A stretch of DNA of 64,000 nt from Candidatus Gastranaerophilales bacterium (GCA_944326485.1 CALVED010000005.1:62001-126000), one strand, 5' to 3'; shown: positions 45,833 to 56,213, counted from the stretch's first letter. The notes: generated from the letters alone by a model not told the origin. Made by a program: numbers and translations.

Positions 45833-46267
45833 TTGGATAAGCTGAAGCTAAAAGAACAATCAGAAAAGTTATTGAAATTTCATAGAGAAATTTCAGGATT
45901 TTATAATGAATATGCAAAATCAGTAGGATTAACATATTCCGGTTTAGGTGTTTTAAGTATAATATATGAAGAAAGTAATTGTACTCAAAAAACAATAACC
46001 CAAAAAATATGCCTTCCGAAACAGACAGTAAATTCTATAATAAAGAATTTTTGTGAACAAGGAATAATAGAAGTTCCATTTGAATCAAATGTTGATAAAA
46101 GAAATAAAGTAATAAAATTTACAGAGAAAGGCAGACAATTTGCTGAGAAAATAATGTCAAAAATAAAGGAAGCCGAATATGCTTCGCTGGATAGTTTAGG
46201 CGAAGAAAATCGGGAAAATTTAATAAATATAATTGAAATGTACAAAAATAATTTAAAGATAGTATAA
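45833..46267 (+). CDS. MarR-family transcriptional regulator
   Basis: This 144-residue winged-helix dimer probably represses the efflux operon. It shows the MarR plan: a helical dimer arm (QSEKLLKFHREISGFYNEYA), GLGVLSIIYEESNCTQKTIT, recognition helix LPKQTVNSIIKNFCEQGIIE, the wing with SNVDKRNKVIKFTEKGRQFA, and a C-terminal dimerisation helix. The start is TTG 45833 with AAGGGGAT upstream. It has its own consensus promoter with a palindrome over the start site and lies 22 bases before the membrane-fusion gene. The inducer is unknown. Confidence 0.93.
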   Translation: MDKLKLKEQSEKLLKFHREISGFYNEYAKSVGLTYSGLGVLSIIYEESNCTQKTITQKICLPKQTVNSIIKNFCEQGIIEVPFESNVDKRNKVIKFTEKGRQFAEKIMSKIKEAEYASLDSLGEENRENLINIIEMYKNNLKIV

Positions 46268-46289
46268 GAAAATAAACAGAGGATATAAA

Positions 46290-47468
46290 ATGAGTTACTT
46301 AAAGAATAAAAAGGTACAATGGATAGTATTTCTTGTAGTTTTAATAATATTACCGATATTATATCATCAAGTAATGGGGTATATATCTGGTGTAGCGCAA
46401 CAGAAGGCAATGAGCGCACCAAAAAGTGTACAAACAATGACTCCAGAAATAAAAGAAATATATTCAGAGTCTGAGTCTGCAGGAAGAATTGATGCAAAAT
46501 ATTCTGTAGATATTGTTGCAAGAATAAATGGATGGCTTGAGAAAACATATTTTAATGAAGGAGCAATGGTTAAAAAGGGACAAACTTTATTTTTAATAGA
46601 ACCGGATGAATATGAAATAGCAGTTAAAAATGCTGCTGCAAGTGTAAGACAATCACAAGCTGCTCTTGTAAATGCTGAAAAAGAATTAGTAAGAGCAAAA
46701 GAACTTGTAAAGAATGATTATGTAAGTAAGTCATATTATGATCAAGCTTTAGCAACAAGAGATCAAAATAAAGCATTGTATGATGCAGCAAAGGCTTCAT
46801 TATCAAATGCAAAATTAAATTTAAGTTATACAAAAATTACATCGCCAATAGATGGTAAAATAGGTAAAATCATTATAACAGAAGGAAATTTGGTAAATAC
46901 GACATCAGGTGCTCTTGCAAGAATAGTAAGTGTAAAACCAATATATGTTTATTTTACATTAAAGAGCAGTGAGTTCTTAAAGTTTAGAAAACTTGATTCT
47001 TCCGCAGACTTTAGCAATATGGATGTACATATCCAGCTTGCAGACGGAAGCATATATAATGAAAGCGGAGTTATCGAGTTTGTTGATAATGAGGTTGATC
47101 AAACAACAGGTACAATAAGTTTAAGAGCAACTTTTAAGAATGAAGATTCTTTATTAGTTCCAGGCGATTTTGTAAAAGTTATTGTAAAAGCAAAAGAGCC
47201 AAAGACAGTAATGTTAGTTCCTCAATCAGCTGCATTAAATGATTCGGATGGTTATTATGTATGGGGAGTTGATGCAGATAATAAAGCAGTTAGAAAAAAT
47301 ATAAAAGTATCTGAAGAAATAAATAAAAACTGGGTAGTAGAAGATGGTTTAAACGTTGGTGATACTTTTGTAGCAAAAGGCGTACAAAGTATAAAAGTTT
47401 CAGGTCAAAAAGTAGATCCTGAACCTTTAGAAGAAGAAAATTCATCAGAAGAAAATAAGCAGGATTAA
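46290..47468 (+). CDS. RND efflux periplasmic adaptor (membrane fusion protein)
   Basis: This 392-residue adaptor links the inner-membrane pump to the outer-membrane channel. An N-terminal uncleaved anchor ([20 protein letters not shown]) is followed by a lipoyl half ([20 protein letters not shown]), a coiled-coil hairpin (about 110-180), the second lipoyl half ([18 protein letters not shown]), a beta-barrel and a membrane-proximal domain ending in [20 protein letters not shown]. There is no lipobox Cys, so it is anchored by the helix, unlike AcrA. GAGGAT precedes the ATG. Confidence 0.95.
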   Translation: MSYLKNKKVQWIVFLVVLIILPILYHQVMGYISGVAQQKAMSAPKSVQTMTPEIKEIYSESESAGRIDAKYSVDIVARINGWLEKTYFNEGAMVKKGQTLFLIEPDEYEIAVKNAAASVRQSQAALVNAEKELVRAKELVKNDYVSKSYYDQALATRDQNKALYDAAKASLSNAKLNLSYTKITSPIDGKIGKIIITEGNLVNTTSGALARIVSVKPIYVYFTLKSSEFLKFRKLDSSADFSNMDVHIQLADGSIYNESGVIEFVDNEVDQTTGTISLRATFKNEDSLLVPGDFVKVIVKAKEPKTVMLVPQSAALNDSDGYYVWGVDADNKAVRKNIKVSEEINKNWVVEDGLNVGDTFVAKGVQSIKVSGQKVDPEPLEEENSSEENKQD

Positions 47469-47479
47469 GCGAGAAAAAA

Positions 47480-50400
47480 ATGGAAGATAATAAGAAGAAA
47501 AATAATTTATATTTCTTTATAAGAAAACCGCGTTTCGCTATGGTTATATCTATATTTATAACTTTAGTCGGTTTGGTATCGATGTTTAGTTTACAATTGG
47601 AAAAATATCCAAATATTACACCTCCACAGGTAACTGTTTCGGCATCATATCCCGGTGCAAGTGCATCTGTTATAGAATCATCAGTTGCTTCAATTATTGA
47701 ATCTCAGGTAAATGGTGTTGAAAATATGATATATATGTCTTCAACTTGTTATGATGAGACATATCAATTAAACATATTCTTTAAAGTTGGTACAAATAAA
47801 GATATTAACTTAGTAAATGTTCAGAACAGACTGCAACAAGTAGAAGCTCTGCTTCCTGAAGATGTAAAAAGACTTGGTGTTACGGCAACAAACAAAGTAT
47901 CAGGTGCAGGTGCTTGTATATTAAATCTTGTTTCGTTAGATGGTTCTTGGAGTCAATTAGATTTAACGAATTATGCAACTATATATATTAAAGATGAAAT
48001 AAAACGTTTAAATGGTGTTGGTGAAGTAAATGTATTTGGTGCCGGCGATTATAGTATGAGAATTTGGCTTGATCCTACGAAAATGGCGAATTTGAATGTT
48101 TCTATATCGGAAGTTCAAGCTGCAATTTCAACTCAGAATGTTCAAGTTGCATCAGGTGCATTAGGCGCGTTACCAAGTAATTCAAATCAAACTTTGAGAA
48201 TGACTTTAATGACAAAAGGTCGTTTAGCTGAACCTGAAGAATTTGAAGAAATAATTGTTCGTTCAAATACAGATGGTTCACAAATAAGAATAAAAGACAT
48301 AGCAAGAGTTGAACTTGGTGCATATTCATACGATAAAATAGGTTTAATTGATGGTAAACCTGCTTCTGTTATACAGGTTGTACCTTTGCCGGGTGCAAAT
48401 ACAATTGATGTTGTAAATCTTGTAAATAAAAAGGTTGCAGAAATTAATAAAACGCTTCCTGCTTCTTTAGAAGTACAAATGATGCATGATGATTCTAAGT
48501 TTATACGTGAATCAATGAAAGAAGTATTTTTTACAATAATTATGACAGCATTTATTGTAATTGTTGTAATATTTGTATTTTTAGGTGATTGGCGTGCTAC
48601 ATTGATTCCTTTTGTAACAATACCGGTATCTTTAATAGGTGTATTTGCGGCTTTGCCTGTATTTGGTATGTCTATTAACTTGTTAACGTTGTTTGCGATG
48701 GTACTGGCGGTAACGGTAGTAGTAGATGATGCTATTGTTGTTATAGAAAACGTAAAACGTCACTTAGAAGAAGGTAAAACTCCTATAGAAGCAACACAAT
48801 TAACAATGCAGGAAGTTGGCGGAGCTTTAGTTGCAATGGCTATGGTTCTTATGGCTGTATTTGTTCCTGTATCATTTATTGCCGGTTTATCTGGTTTGAT
48901 GTATAGACAATTTGCTGTTTGTATTGCAGTTTCTATTGCTTTATCTGCAATTTGTGCATTATCTTTATCGCCGGCGATGTGTTCTATTGTACTAAGGGCA
49001 GAAGATCCAAACAGAAAACCAAGTAATTTCTTTACTGCATTTATCAAGAAAGTATTTACTGCTTTTGATAAAAAGTTTGAAGTAATTACTCAGTTGTATT
49101 TAGATGCTGTTAAGAAATTTGTTTATAATAGAAAATTAACTATATCTTTATATATTATTTTTATCGTTTTAATGGGATTTTTATTTAAAATAATACCAAC
49201 AGGTTTTATTCCTGATGAAGACCAAGCTGTTTTAATTTCTCAAGTTGTATTACCACCTGGTAGTGCATTAAATAAAACACAAGAAGTACTTGAAAAATTA
49301 ACAAAAGAGTTAGAACAAATAGAAGGTATAGAAGTAGAAAGAATAATTACCTTTGCAGGTATTGGACCTACTAACCAAGCTATGTGTATAACTCCTTTAA
49401 AGGATTGGGATGAAAGAAAAATTTATCCTTGGGATTATATTATAAGAAAGATACAAGGCAGACCAACAGATTTATCACATAATGCTATATTAAAGGAAAT
49501 AAGAGATAGAGCTGCAAAAATAAATGAAGCATCAATTGCGTCGTTCTCTCCTCCTGCGATATCCGGTATGAGTATGTTGGGTGGTTTTGAATTTCAGATG
49601 TTATCAAAAGGTGAACATTCACTTCAAGAAATTGAAGAATTCGCTAATGAATTAACTGTTGCAGCAAATTCAGATCCAAATCTTAGCAGTGTTTATACAA
49701 CTTATCAGGCAAATGTTCCTCAGTATCGTTTAAATATTGATTACAGTAAGGTTTTAGCCCAGAATGTTGATATTCAAGAGTTGTATTCTACATTGGCTTC
49801 TACATTAGGTACATATTATGTAAATGACTTTAATAAATTGGGCCGTGTATTTAGGGTTCAATTGCAAGCTGAAGATAATTTCAGAAATAAAGCAACTGAT
49901 TTAGAAAAAATATATGTAAAAAATATGAAAGGACAAATGGTTCCTTTAATGACAATGATTAATCTTGAACAAACAGTAGGTGCTGCTTCCATTACAAGAT
50001 TTAATCAATATAGAAGTGTACAATTTTCAGGTCAGCCATCATCGGGTAAGAGTTCAGGTGAAGCAATGCTTGCAATGGAAAATGTTGCAAAAAGAGTTCT
50101 TCCTCAAGATGTTGGCTATGATTGGTCTGGTACATCTTTACAAGAAAGAGAATCATCAGGTCAGACAGGTATTGTTGTTGCACTGGCTTTAACATTTGTA
50201 TATTTATTCTTGGTTGCATTATATGAAAGCTGGTCGATACCTATTGCAGTTCTTTTAATTGCACCTGTTGCAGCTCTTGGTGCTTTGGTTTTCCAGATGA
50301 TGATGGGATTATCATTTGACTTATATGCACAGGTGGGTATGATAACATTAATAGGTGTTGCTGCAAAACAATCTATTTTGATTGTTGAATTTGCGAGAGA

Positions 50401-50689
50401 CCTGCATGAAAGAGAAGGTATGAGTATAGAAGATGCTGCGATAGAAGCTGCAAGATTAAGATTCAGAGCTATTATGATGACGGCTTTAGCATTTGTATTT
50501 GGTGTATTGCCAATGGTATTTGCAACAGGTGCAGGTGCCCAGAGTAGAATAGCTGTTGGTTCTACAGTATTTGGCGGTATGGTTGCAGCTGCTACAATTG
50601 GTACTATATTAACACCGGTATTCTATGTATTAGTACAATCATTTGTAGAAAAAGCGTCATCAAAGAAGAAGGAAAAAGCTGATAATTAA
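47480..50689 (+). CDS. RND-type multidrug efflux transporter (AcrB/MexB class)
   Basis: This proton-driven inner-membrane pump has 1069 residues. N-terminal [20 protein letters not shown] begins the first of twelve membrane segments, with two large periplasmic loops. The proton relay is intact: the Asp pair in [13 protein letters not shown] (TM4) and the Lys in [17 protein letters not shown] (TM10). [20 protein letters not shown] and the [18 protein letters not shown] segment are typical of the hydrophobe/amphiphile class that exports drugs, bile salts or detergents. Substrates here are not predictable. It lies between adaptor and TolC genes, 11 and 22 bases from them. Confidence 0.97.
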   Translation: MEDNKKKNNLYFFIRKPRFAMVISIFITLVGLVSMFSLQLEKYPNITPPQVTVSASYPGASASVIESSVASIIESQVNGVENMIYMSSTCYDETYQLNIFFKVGTNKDINLVNVQNRLQQVEALLPEDVKRLGVTATNKVSGAGACILNLVSLDGSWSQLDLTNYATIYIKDEIKRLNGVGEVNVFGAGDYSMRIWLDPTKMANLNVSISEVQAAISTQNVQVASGALGALPSNSNQTLRMTLMTKGRLAEPEEFEEIIVRSNTDGSQIRIKDIARVELGAYSYDKIGLIDGKPASVIQVVPLPGANTIDVVNLVNKKVAEINKTLPASLEVQMMHDDSKFIRESMKEVFFTIIMTAFIVIVVIFVFLGDWRATLIPFVTIPVSLIGVFAALPVFGMSINLLTLFAMVLAVTVVVDDAIVVIENVKRHLEEGKTPIEATQLTMQEVGGALVAMAMVLMAVFVPVSFIAGLSGLMYRQFAVCIAVSIALSAICALSLSPAMCSIVLRAEDPNRKPSNFFTAFIKKVFTAFDKKFEVITQLYLDAVKKFVYNRKLTISLYIIFIVLMGFLFKIIPTGFIPDEDQAVLISQVVLPPGSALNKTQEVLEKLTKELEQIEGIEVERIITFAGIGPTNQAMCITPLKDWDERKIYPWDYIIRKIQGRPTDLSHNAILKEIRDRAAKINEASIASFSPPAISGMSMLGGFEFQMLSKGEHSLQEIEEFANELTVAANSDPNLSSVYTTYQANVPQYRLNIDYSKVLAQNVDIQELYSTLASTLGTYYVNDFNKLGRVFRVQLQAEDNFRNKATDLEKIYVKNMKGQMVPLMTMINLEQTVGAASITRFNQYRSVQFSGQPSSGKSSGEAMLAMENVAKRVLPQDVGYDWSGTSLQERESSGQTGIVVALALTFVYLFLVALYESWSIPIAVLLIAPVAALGALVFQMMMGLSFDLYAQVGMITLIGVAAKQSILIVEFARDLHEREGMSIEDAAIEAARLRFRAIMMTALAFVFGVLPMVFATGAGAQSRIAVGSTVFGGMVAAATIGTILTPVFYVLVQSFVEKASSKKKEKADN

Positions 50690-50711
50690 TTTATAGAGTA
50701 GAGTGGATAAA

Positions 50712-52433
50712 ATGAATAAGAAATTGTTTATATTTTTGTTTTTGTTGGTGGCAAATCCTGTGTTTGCAGCTGAACCTTTAAAAGATGAAGTTGTTAAAGA
50801 AAATGAACCTGTTTTAGAACAAATTCAGCCTGTAACAACTCCAGTTAAAGATAAGGTTACTTTTAAGGAGAAAGTAAAAAATCTTTTTTCAAAAGATAAA
50901 GAACAAAAGGGAAAAGAAGTTTCTCCTGTAGAACCGGATAAAGAAACAATAAAAACTATTGAATCTGTTGAAAAAGAACAGAAAAAAGAAGCTAAAGAAC
51001 TAAAGAAAAAAGAAAAAGCTGAGAAAAAAATACAAAAACAGGCAGAAAAAGCTAAAATTGAAAACAAAGAAAAAGTTGATAATGAAAAAAATATTTCAAA
51101 TACTAAAGTTGAAGAAACAATAAAAGAAACACCTGCTGTTAATAAAGATAGTGAAGAAAATAAAGTTCTTACAAATACAGCCTATGAAGGTAGTGTAAAT
51201 ACTACAGAAATTATTTCTGTTGATAATTGTGTTAAATTAGCATTAGAGAATCACCCTGTAATAAAAGTTGCAATGAGTAATGCTGAAATTTATAAAAGTA
51301 AAATAGCACAAGCTTGGGCTAATTATTTCCCTACACTTTCCGCTGGTATAAGCTATTCAAGAAATGATATGCAAGTATCAAACTTTGCTTTTCCTACTCA
51401 GAAGTATAATATGTTTTATGTGCCAAGTGTTTCTGCAGATATGTTGTTGTTTGACTTTGGTAAAACAAAGGCACAGGCAGATGTTGCTAAAAGGACTTAT
51501 GAATCAGCTCAGGAAAGTTTGCAGTCAAATATAAATGATGTTGTTTTTAATTGTAAACAGGCTTATTATAATTTATTATTTGCTCTACAGCAGGAACAGG
51601 TTTATGAAGATACAGTAAAGGATTATGAACTACATTTAGAACAAGCTATGGCTTATTATAATATAGGTACAAAACCTAAAATAGATGTATTAACTGCTCA
51701 ATACAATTTAGGCAATGCTAAATTGAATTTAATAAAAGCAAAAAATACTGTTAAAATTGCTTATGTTCAATTAAGTAATTCAATGGGGCTTCCTGAATAT
51801 ACAGGATATGAAGTAAAAGATAATTTAAATACTAAGGCTTATGATATAGATGTAAAAGAAGCTGTTAATACAGCTTTTGAAACAAGACCTTCTTTATTAG
51901 CCGCAAAAAAGAAAGCAGAAGCTTCTGAATTATTAGTTAGAGCATCAAAAAGGGCATTTGCTCCTGATATATCGGGTTTTGCTTCTTACTCCAGAGGTGG
52001 TAAAAAAGTAGATACTGACTATGGTTATCAATTTGGTGCTCAGCTCACATATTCATCTGTTAATCTCTTGTTATTAAAAAAGCAAGTTGATGAAGCAAAA
52101 GCAACTTATAAAAAAGATTTAGCAGATTACGAAAATACAAAGCAAACAGTATATTTTGAAGTAAAAGAAGCTTATATTAATTTAGTAAATGCTCAAGATA
52201 GTATAAAAGTTGCTAAATTGTCTATGGATCAAGCGAAAGAGCAGTATGATCAAGCATCAGGAAGATATAAAGTTGGATTGGGTGATGCTATTGAGTTAAA
52301 AGATGCTGAAACTACATATAGAAATTCTCAATTAAGCTATTATTCTACTTTGCTTGATTATCATGTTTATGCTGCTAATCTTGAAAAAGTTGTTGGAGTA
52401 CCGTTGCAGTCATCAGATGTTGATTTATTATAA
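50712..52433 (+). CDS. TolC-family outer-membrane efflux protein with Lys/Glu-rich N-terminal insert
   Basis: This is the outer-membrane channel of the pump. From ATG 50712 the protein has 573 residues and a clean signal peptide (MNKKLFIFLFLLVANPVFA). A charged segment of about 150 residues (20-170), rich in Lys/Glu (KKEAKELKKKEKAEKKIQKQ), precedes the two TolC repeats that begin near DNCVKLALENHPVIKVAMSN. Such a long insert is not usual in this family; it may span the periplasm or bind the wall. An upstream GTG (50703) would lengthen the signal peptide by three residues. Its stop is 17 bases before the hairpin of repeat copy 5. Confidence 0.93.
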   Translation: MNKKLFIFLFLLVANPVFAAEPLKDEVVKENEPVLEQIQPVTTPVKDKVTFKEKVKNLFSKDKEQKGKEVSPVEPDKETIKTIESVEKEQKKEAKELKKKEKAEKKIQKQAEKAKIENKEKVDNEKNISNTKVEETIKETPAVNKDSEENKVLTNTAYEGSVNTTEIISVDNCVKLALENHPVIKVAMSNAEIYKSKIAQAWANYFPTLSAGISYSRNDMQVSNFAFPTQKYNMFYVPSVSADMLLFDFGKTKAQADVAKRTYESAQESLQSNINDVVFNCKQAYYNLLFALQQEQVYEDTVKDYELHLEQAMAYYNIGTKPKIDVLTAQYNLGNAKLNLIKAKNTVKIAYVQLSNSMGLPEYTGYEVKDNLNTKAYDIDVKEAVNTAFETRPSLLAAKKKAEASELLVRASKRAFAPDISGFASYSRGGKKVDTDYGYQFGAQLTYSSVNLLLLKKQVDEAKATYKKDLADYENTKQTVYFEVKEAYINLVNAQDSIKVAKLSMDQAKEQYDQASGRYKVGLGDAIELKDAETTYRNSQLSYYSTLLDYHVYAANLEKVVGVPLQSSDVDLL

Positions 52434-52442
52434 CTGTTATAA

Positions 52443-52624
52443 TGTCTGAGAAAAAATTCACTATAAGTTGAAATTTAAGTGAATTTTTTATAAAACGAAC
52501 TAAAAACGCGGTTTTTTAGTGAGCTTATATTCATAGTGAAACGAAAGTAAGCAGAGTTTTCAAAAGATGAGTACTTTGTTGGCAAGAATGAGATGGTAAC
52601 AAAGTATGATACTGGATTAAATTG
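52443..52624 (+). repeat. Interspersed repeat, copy 5 (long form), acting as terminator
   Basis: This is a long-form copy of about 180 bases. Hairpin A here is a perfect 12-bp stem, AAAAAATTCACT (52451-52462) with AGTGAATTTTTT (52478-52489), just after the TolC stop, so it should end the pump operon. The central block holds AAAACGAACTAAAAACGCGG and ATAGTGAAACGAAAGTAAGC. Hairpin B pairs GTACTTTGTT (52571-52580) with TAACAAAGTAT (52597-52607). It ends TACTGGATTAAATTG, 24 bases before the kinase ATG. Confidence 0.87.
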
Positions 52625-52647
52625 TAAAACAGTTATATAATACATTT

Positions 52648-53403
52648 ATGAATGATATTCAGGATAAACAATTAAATGAATTAGAACAAGCTCATTTGGA
52701 TTTTATATCTACTGTAAGCCATGAGTTAAGAACTCCATTAACGAGTATTAGAGGTTTTGCTGAAACTTTATTATCTTCTTATGATAAACTTTCACCAGAG
52801 CAAAGAGAAAAATTTCTTATTATTATAAAAGACCAATCTAATCGTTTAATAAAGTTAGTTGAAAATCTTTTAACTGTGTCTAAAATGCAGTCTAATAAAG
52901 AATTAATGGTTTATAAAACAGTAGATGTTATTCCTTTCATTGATGCTGTTATTCAAATGATTAAACTTCAGTATAAAACACATAATTATATCTGTAATTA
53001 TGCTAAAAATCTTCCTAAAATTTTGGTTGATACAGATAAATTTCAACAAATATTATTAAATTTATTAGATAATGCTTCAAAGTATTCACCGGAAGGGTCT
53101 AATGTAACAATTGATGTTTATGAAGATTTTGGTGAAAATACTTTAAATATCTCTATCAAAGATGAAGGAGTTGGAATATCAAAGGAAAATATAAATAAAA
53201 TATTTAATAAATTTTCCAGAATTGATTCTCCATTAACAAGAAAAATACAAGGCAATGGTCTTGGTTTATATATTACAAAAACTCTTACAGAAAAAATGAA
53301 TGGAAAAATAGAAGTTCAAAGCAGTGAAAAAGGTAGTATTTTTACATTAATATTTAAAGCAGCAAATCCTGATGATACTGTATTAAAGAAGATAAAAGAG
53401 TAA
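52648..53403 (+). CDS. Soluble histidine kinase without sensor domain
   Basis: The 251 residues consist only of the transmitter: phospho-His in TVSHELRTPLTSIRGFAETL, N box LLNLLDNASKYSPEG, intact G1 KDEGVGIS, F box FNKFSRID, and G2 GNGLGLYITKTL. There is no membrane segment and no input domain beyond about 15 N-terminal residues, so sensing must come from a partner. The following gene, 2 bases away, encodes receiver domains and is the likely partner. A TATAAT lies 6 bases before the ATG and no ribosome site is present: probably leaderless. Confidence 0.92.
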   Translation: MNDIQDKQLNELEQAHLDFISTVSHELRTPLTSIRGFAETLLSSYDKLSPEQREKFLIIIKDQSNRLIKLVENLLTVSKMQSNKELMVYKTVDVIPFIDAVIQMIKLQYKTHNYICNYAKNLPKILVDTDKFQQILLNLLDNASKYSPEGSNVTIDVYEDFGENTLNISIKDEGVGISKENINKIFNKFSRIDSPLTRKIQGNGLGLYITKTLTEKMNGKIEVQSSEKGSIFTLIFKAANPDDTVLKKIKE

Positions 53404-53405
53404 TT

Positions 53406-54719
53406 ATGTTAGTTAAAGTTGTTTTATTAATAGATAAAAGAAAAGAACAGTCAACTAAATATAAAAAAATACTTGAAAGTTCGGAAATAACTGTATTTAT
53501 AGCTTCTGATTTATCTCGGGCCATAGAAATAATGAATTTGTTTGAGCCGGATTTAATTCTTATCTCAGATAGTCTTGCTTTTGATGTAAAAAAGACATTG
53601 GAACAAATAAGAGTTTTAACATATAATACAAGACCAGCGATAGTAGTTCTTTCTAAATCAAATCATATTCAAGATAAGATAGAATTTTTAGACAATGGTG
53701 CTGATGATTTTCTTAGTGAACCAATTAATAATGAAGAATTTAAAGCAAGAATAAGTGCTCATTTAAGACGTAATTTTGAAAATTGTTTTTCTGAAAAGAC
53801 AATGCTATTTAACTATAAAATTTCTCATAAAATGATAAAAAGAGCTATTAATGAGAAAAAAACATGGGCTATAATGCTTATTGATATTGATAATATCAGT
53901 TTTTATAAAGAAATATACGGAGAACTTGCAACAGATAAACTACTTCAAACGTATTCTGCCATAATTAAATCTTCGCTTAATAATAATGATTATTTAGGGC
54001 AACTAAGTGATGATAATTTTATTGTAATAACTCAAATTGATAAAGCGGAAATAATAGCAAATTATTTAATATATGCATTTAATACTGTAATTTCAAAATT
54101 TTATTCAGAGGCAGATGCGAAAAGGGGATTTATTTTCTTAAGAGGTGATGATGAAGCGGAAAATAAAGTTAATCTTATGTCTACAAGCATAGGCATAATA
54201 ACAAATCAGTATAAAAAATATTCTGATATAAAACAAGTTATAAATTCTTTATTTGCAACACATAAACTTGCAAAATATAAGAGTGGTTCTGCTTATGTAA
54301 TGGAAAGACCAAAGATAAGTGCAGATAATGCAGTTGCAGATAAAGAAGTAAACAAAAATATTCTTATAATGGAACCGGATGAAGCATTATCTATTCTTCT
54401 TGAAGCAACAGCTATAATGCAGGGTTATAAAGTTAAAGTTGTTAATGAATTTGAAAATTTATTTAATGTAATTAATATATTTAAACCATCAGTTATAATA
54501 TTGGATGCAGGTAATTCTGAGACTTTAAAGGGTCTTGAAATATGCAGACGTTTAAAATTTGAGATGAAAGATTTTGATACAAATATTATTTTTACAACTA
54601 CGGTTCATGATAAAGAGATGGTATTAAATGCAGGAGCCGATTTATATTTGCCAAAGCCTTATGAACTATCTGTTTTATTTGGTTGGATAAGAAAATTTAA
54701 TGAAAATTATAATGAATAA
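53406..54719 (+). CDS. REC - degenerate GGDEF - REC protein
   Basis: This 437-residue signalling protein has three parts. Receiver 1 (about 5-120) is degenerate: the phospho-acceptor position in DLILISDS is Ser (S54) and the conserved Lys-Pro reads SEP. The middle (about 140-305) has a GGDEF-like fold (IMLIDIDNISFYKEIYGELA), but the active loop is LSDDNF in place of GGDEF, so it cannot make cyclic-di-GMP. Receiver 2 (about 318-437) is intact, with EPDE, Asp in VIILDAG and LPKPY. A kinase gene precedes it by 2 bases, so receiver 2 is its probable target and the cyclase-like domain may be a binding or dimerisation module. Confidence 0.87.
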   Translation: MLVKVVLLIDKRKEQSTKYKKILESSEITVFIASDLSRAIEIMNLFEPDLILISDSLAFDVKKTLEQIRVLTYNTRPAIVVLSKSNHIQDKIEFLDNGADDFLSEPINNEEFKARISAHLRRNFENCFSEKTMLFNYKISHKMIKRAINEKKTWAIMLIDIDNISFYKEIYGELATDKLLQTYSAIIKSSLNNNDYLGQLSDDNFIVITQIDKAEIIANYLIYAFNTVISKFYSEADAKRGFIFLRGDDEAENKVNLMSTSIGIITNQYKKYSDIKQVINSLFATHKLAKYKSGSAYVMERPKISADNAVADKEVNKNILIMEPDEALSILLEATAIMQGYKVKVVNEFENLFNVINIFKPSVIILDAGNSETLKGLEICRRLKFEMKDFDTNIIFTTTVHDKEMVLNAGADLYLPKPYELSVLFGWIRKFNENYNE

Positions 54720-54731
54720 GGAGATTATATT

Positions 54732-56213
54732 ATGAAAGTTAAGGTAGAAAATAAATCTATTTTAGATATTGAAGCTGACGCAATTGTTGTTAATTTGTTT
54801 GAGGGAGTTAAAGCTCCATCTGGGGTTACTGGAATTGTAGATAAAGCATATAAAAGAGTAATTTCTGATTTTGTTATAAAAAAGGAAAATTTTACGGGTA
54901 AATATGCACAAATTTATAAACTCCCGATTATTGAATCAGGAAAAAGAATATATATTGTTGGTTTAGGCAAACAAAAAGATTTTAATTATACAAAAATAAG
55001 AAATTTAAATGCAAAGTTAATAAAAGAAATAAATAGTGCAGGAAATATCAAAAAAGTTGTTTCAGTATTACATGGTGCAGGAATTGCAGGATTATGTCCT
55101 AAAATTTCTGCTCAAATGATTGCAGAAGGAGTGTTAAGCGGATTATACAGTTTTGATAAGTATAAATCAGATAAAAAAGAAGCAACAGTTAAAGAATTTA
55201 TTATTGCTGAAATAGATGAGAAAAAATATAAAGCAGCTAAAGAAGGTGTTGAATATGGAATTATTACAGCTAATGCAGTGAACAATGCAAGAGATTTAAT
55301 AAATGAATCTTCGCAGTATCTATATCCTGAAACTTTGGCAAAATATGCAGTTGAAAATTCAGGTGTTAAAACAACAGTTTATGATAAAGCACAGGTAAAA
55401 GAAATGGGAATGAATGCGTTTTTGGCAGTAGGACAGGGAAGTGTTCATGAACCTAAATTTATTCATATGGAATATAAGCCAAAAAATGCAAAGAAAAAAG
55501 TTGCAATAATAGGAAAAGGTATAACTTTTGATGCAGGCGGATTAGATTTAAAACCACCAACATCAATGCTTACTATGAGAGATGATATGTCAGGAGCTGC
55601 AGCTGTTATTCAAACAATGAAAGCTATTTCAGAATTAAAACCTGATGTGGAAGTTCATGCTATTGTTGCTGCTTGTGAAAATATGCCCTCAGGCAGCAGC
55701 TATAAACCTGGTGATGTAATTATTGCTAAAAACGGTAGAAGTATTGAAATTGATAATACCGATGCTGAAGGTAGAGTTACTTTAGCTGATGCTCTTTGCT
55801 ATGCAGAAGAACTTAATGTTGATGAAATTATTGATATTGCAACATTAACAGGTGCTTGTATGGTTGCTTTGGGTACGGTTGCCAGTGGCATTATGGGTAA
55901 TAATGATAAGAAAATTGCAGAATTTATTAAAATGGCAAAGGAAGCAGGTGAAAAATTCTGGCAATTACCTATGGATGAAGAATATGGTGATTCTTTAAAG
56001 AGTGATATGGCTGATACAAAAAATACTGGTGGCAGAATGGGTGGTGCTTCTGCTGCAGGTGTATTTTTATCTAAATTTGTTTCTAAAACACCTTGGATTC
56101 ATCTTGATATTGCTGGAACTGCATTTCTTGATAAGCCTAATGCAGAGGGTATTAAAAATGCAACCGGTATTGGAGTCAGAAGCTTAATTAAATATATTAC
56201 TTCGCTTAATTAG
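54732..56213 (+). CDS. pepA: Leucyl aminopeptidase (M17 cytosol aminopeptidase)
   Basis: This manganese/zinc aminopeptidase removes N-terminal residues from peptides; in some bacteria it also binds DNA. The 493 residues comprise an N-terminal macro-like domain (about 1-165) and the catalytic domain with GKGITFDAGGLDLKPP, MRDDMSGAAAVIQTM, and the signature NTDAEGRVTLADAL. Metal-ligand Lys, Asp and Glu are in place. AAGGAGAT lies 7 bases before the ATG. It follows the REC-GGDEF-REC gene by 12 bases. Its stop overlaps repeat copy 6. Confidence 0.97.
   Translation: MKVKVENKSILDIEADAIVVNLFEGVKAPSGVTGIVDKAYKRVISDFVIKKENFTGKYAQIYKLPIIESGKRIYIVGLGKQKDFNYTKIRNLNAKLIKEINSAGNIKKVVSVLHGAGIAGLCPKISAQMIAEGVLSGLYSFDKYKSDKKEATVKEFIIAEIDEKKYKAAKEGVEYGIITANAVNNARDLINESSQYLYPETLAKYAVENSGVKTTVYDKAQVKEMGMNAFLAVGQGSVHEPKFIHMEYKPKNAKKKVAIIGKGITFDAGGLDLKPPTSMLTMRDDMSGAAAVIQTMKAISELKPDVEVHAIVAACENMPSGSSYKPGDVIIAKNGRSIEIDNTDAEGRVTLADALCYAEELNVDEIIDIATLTGACMVALGTVASGIMGNNDKKIAEFIKMAKEAGEKFWQLPMDEEYGDSLKSDMADTKNTGGRMGGASAAGVFLSKFVSKTPWIHLDIAGTAFLDKPNAEGIKNATGIGVRSLIKYITSLN

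Noticed and set aside
45985-46548. 187-codon minus-strand frame across marR and the adaptor gene
   Set aside because: Both plus-strand proteins are clear family members with ribosome sites; the opposite frame is Phe/Leu/Ile-rich noise.
53406-54719. Active diguanylate cyclase
   Set aside because: The GGDEF position reads LSDDNF, so catalytic residues are missing.
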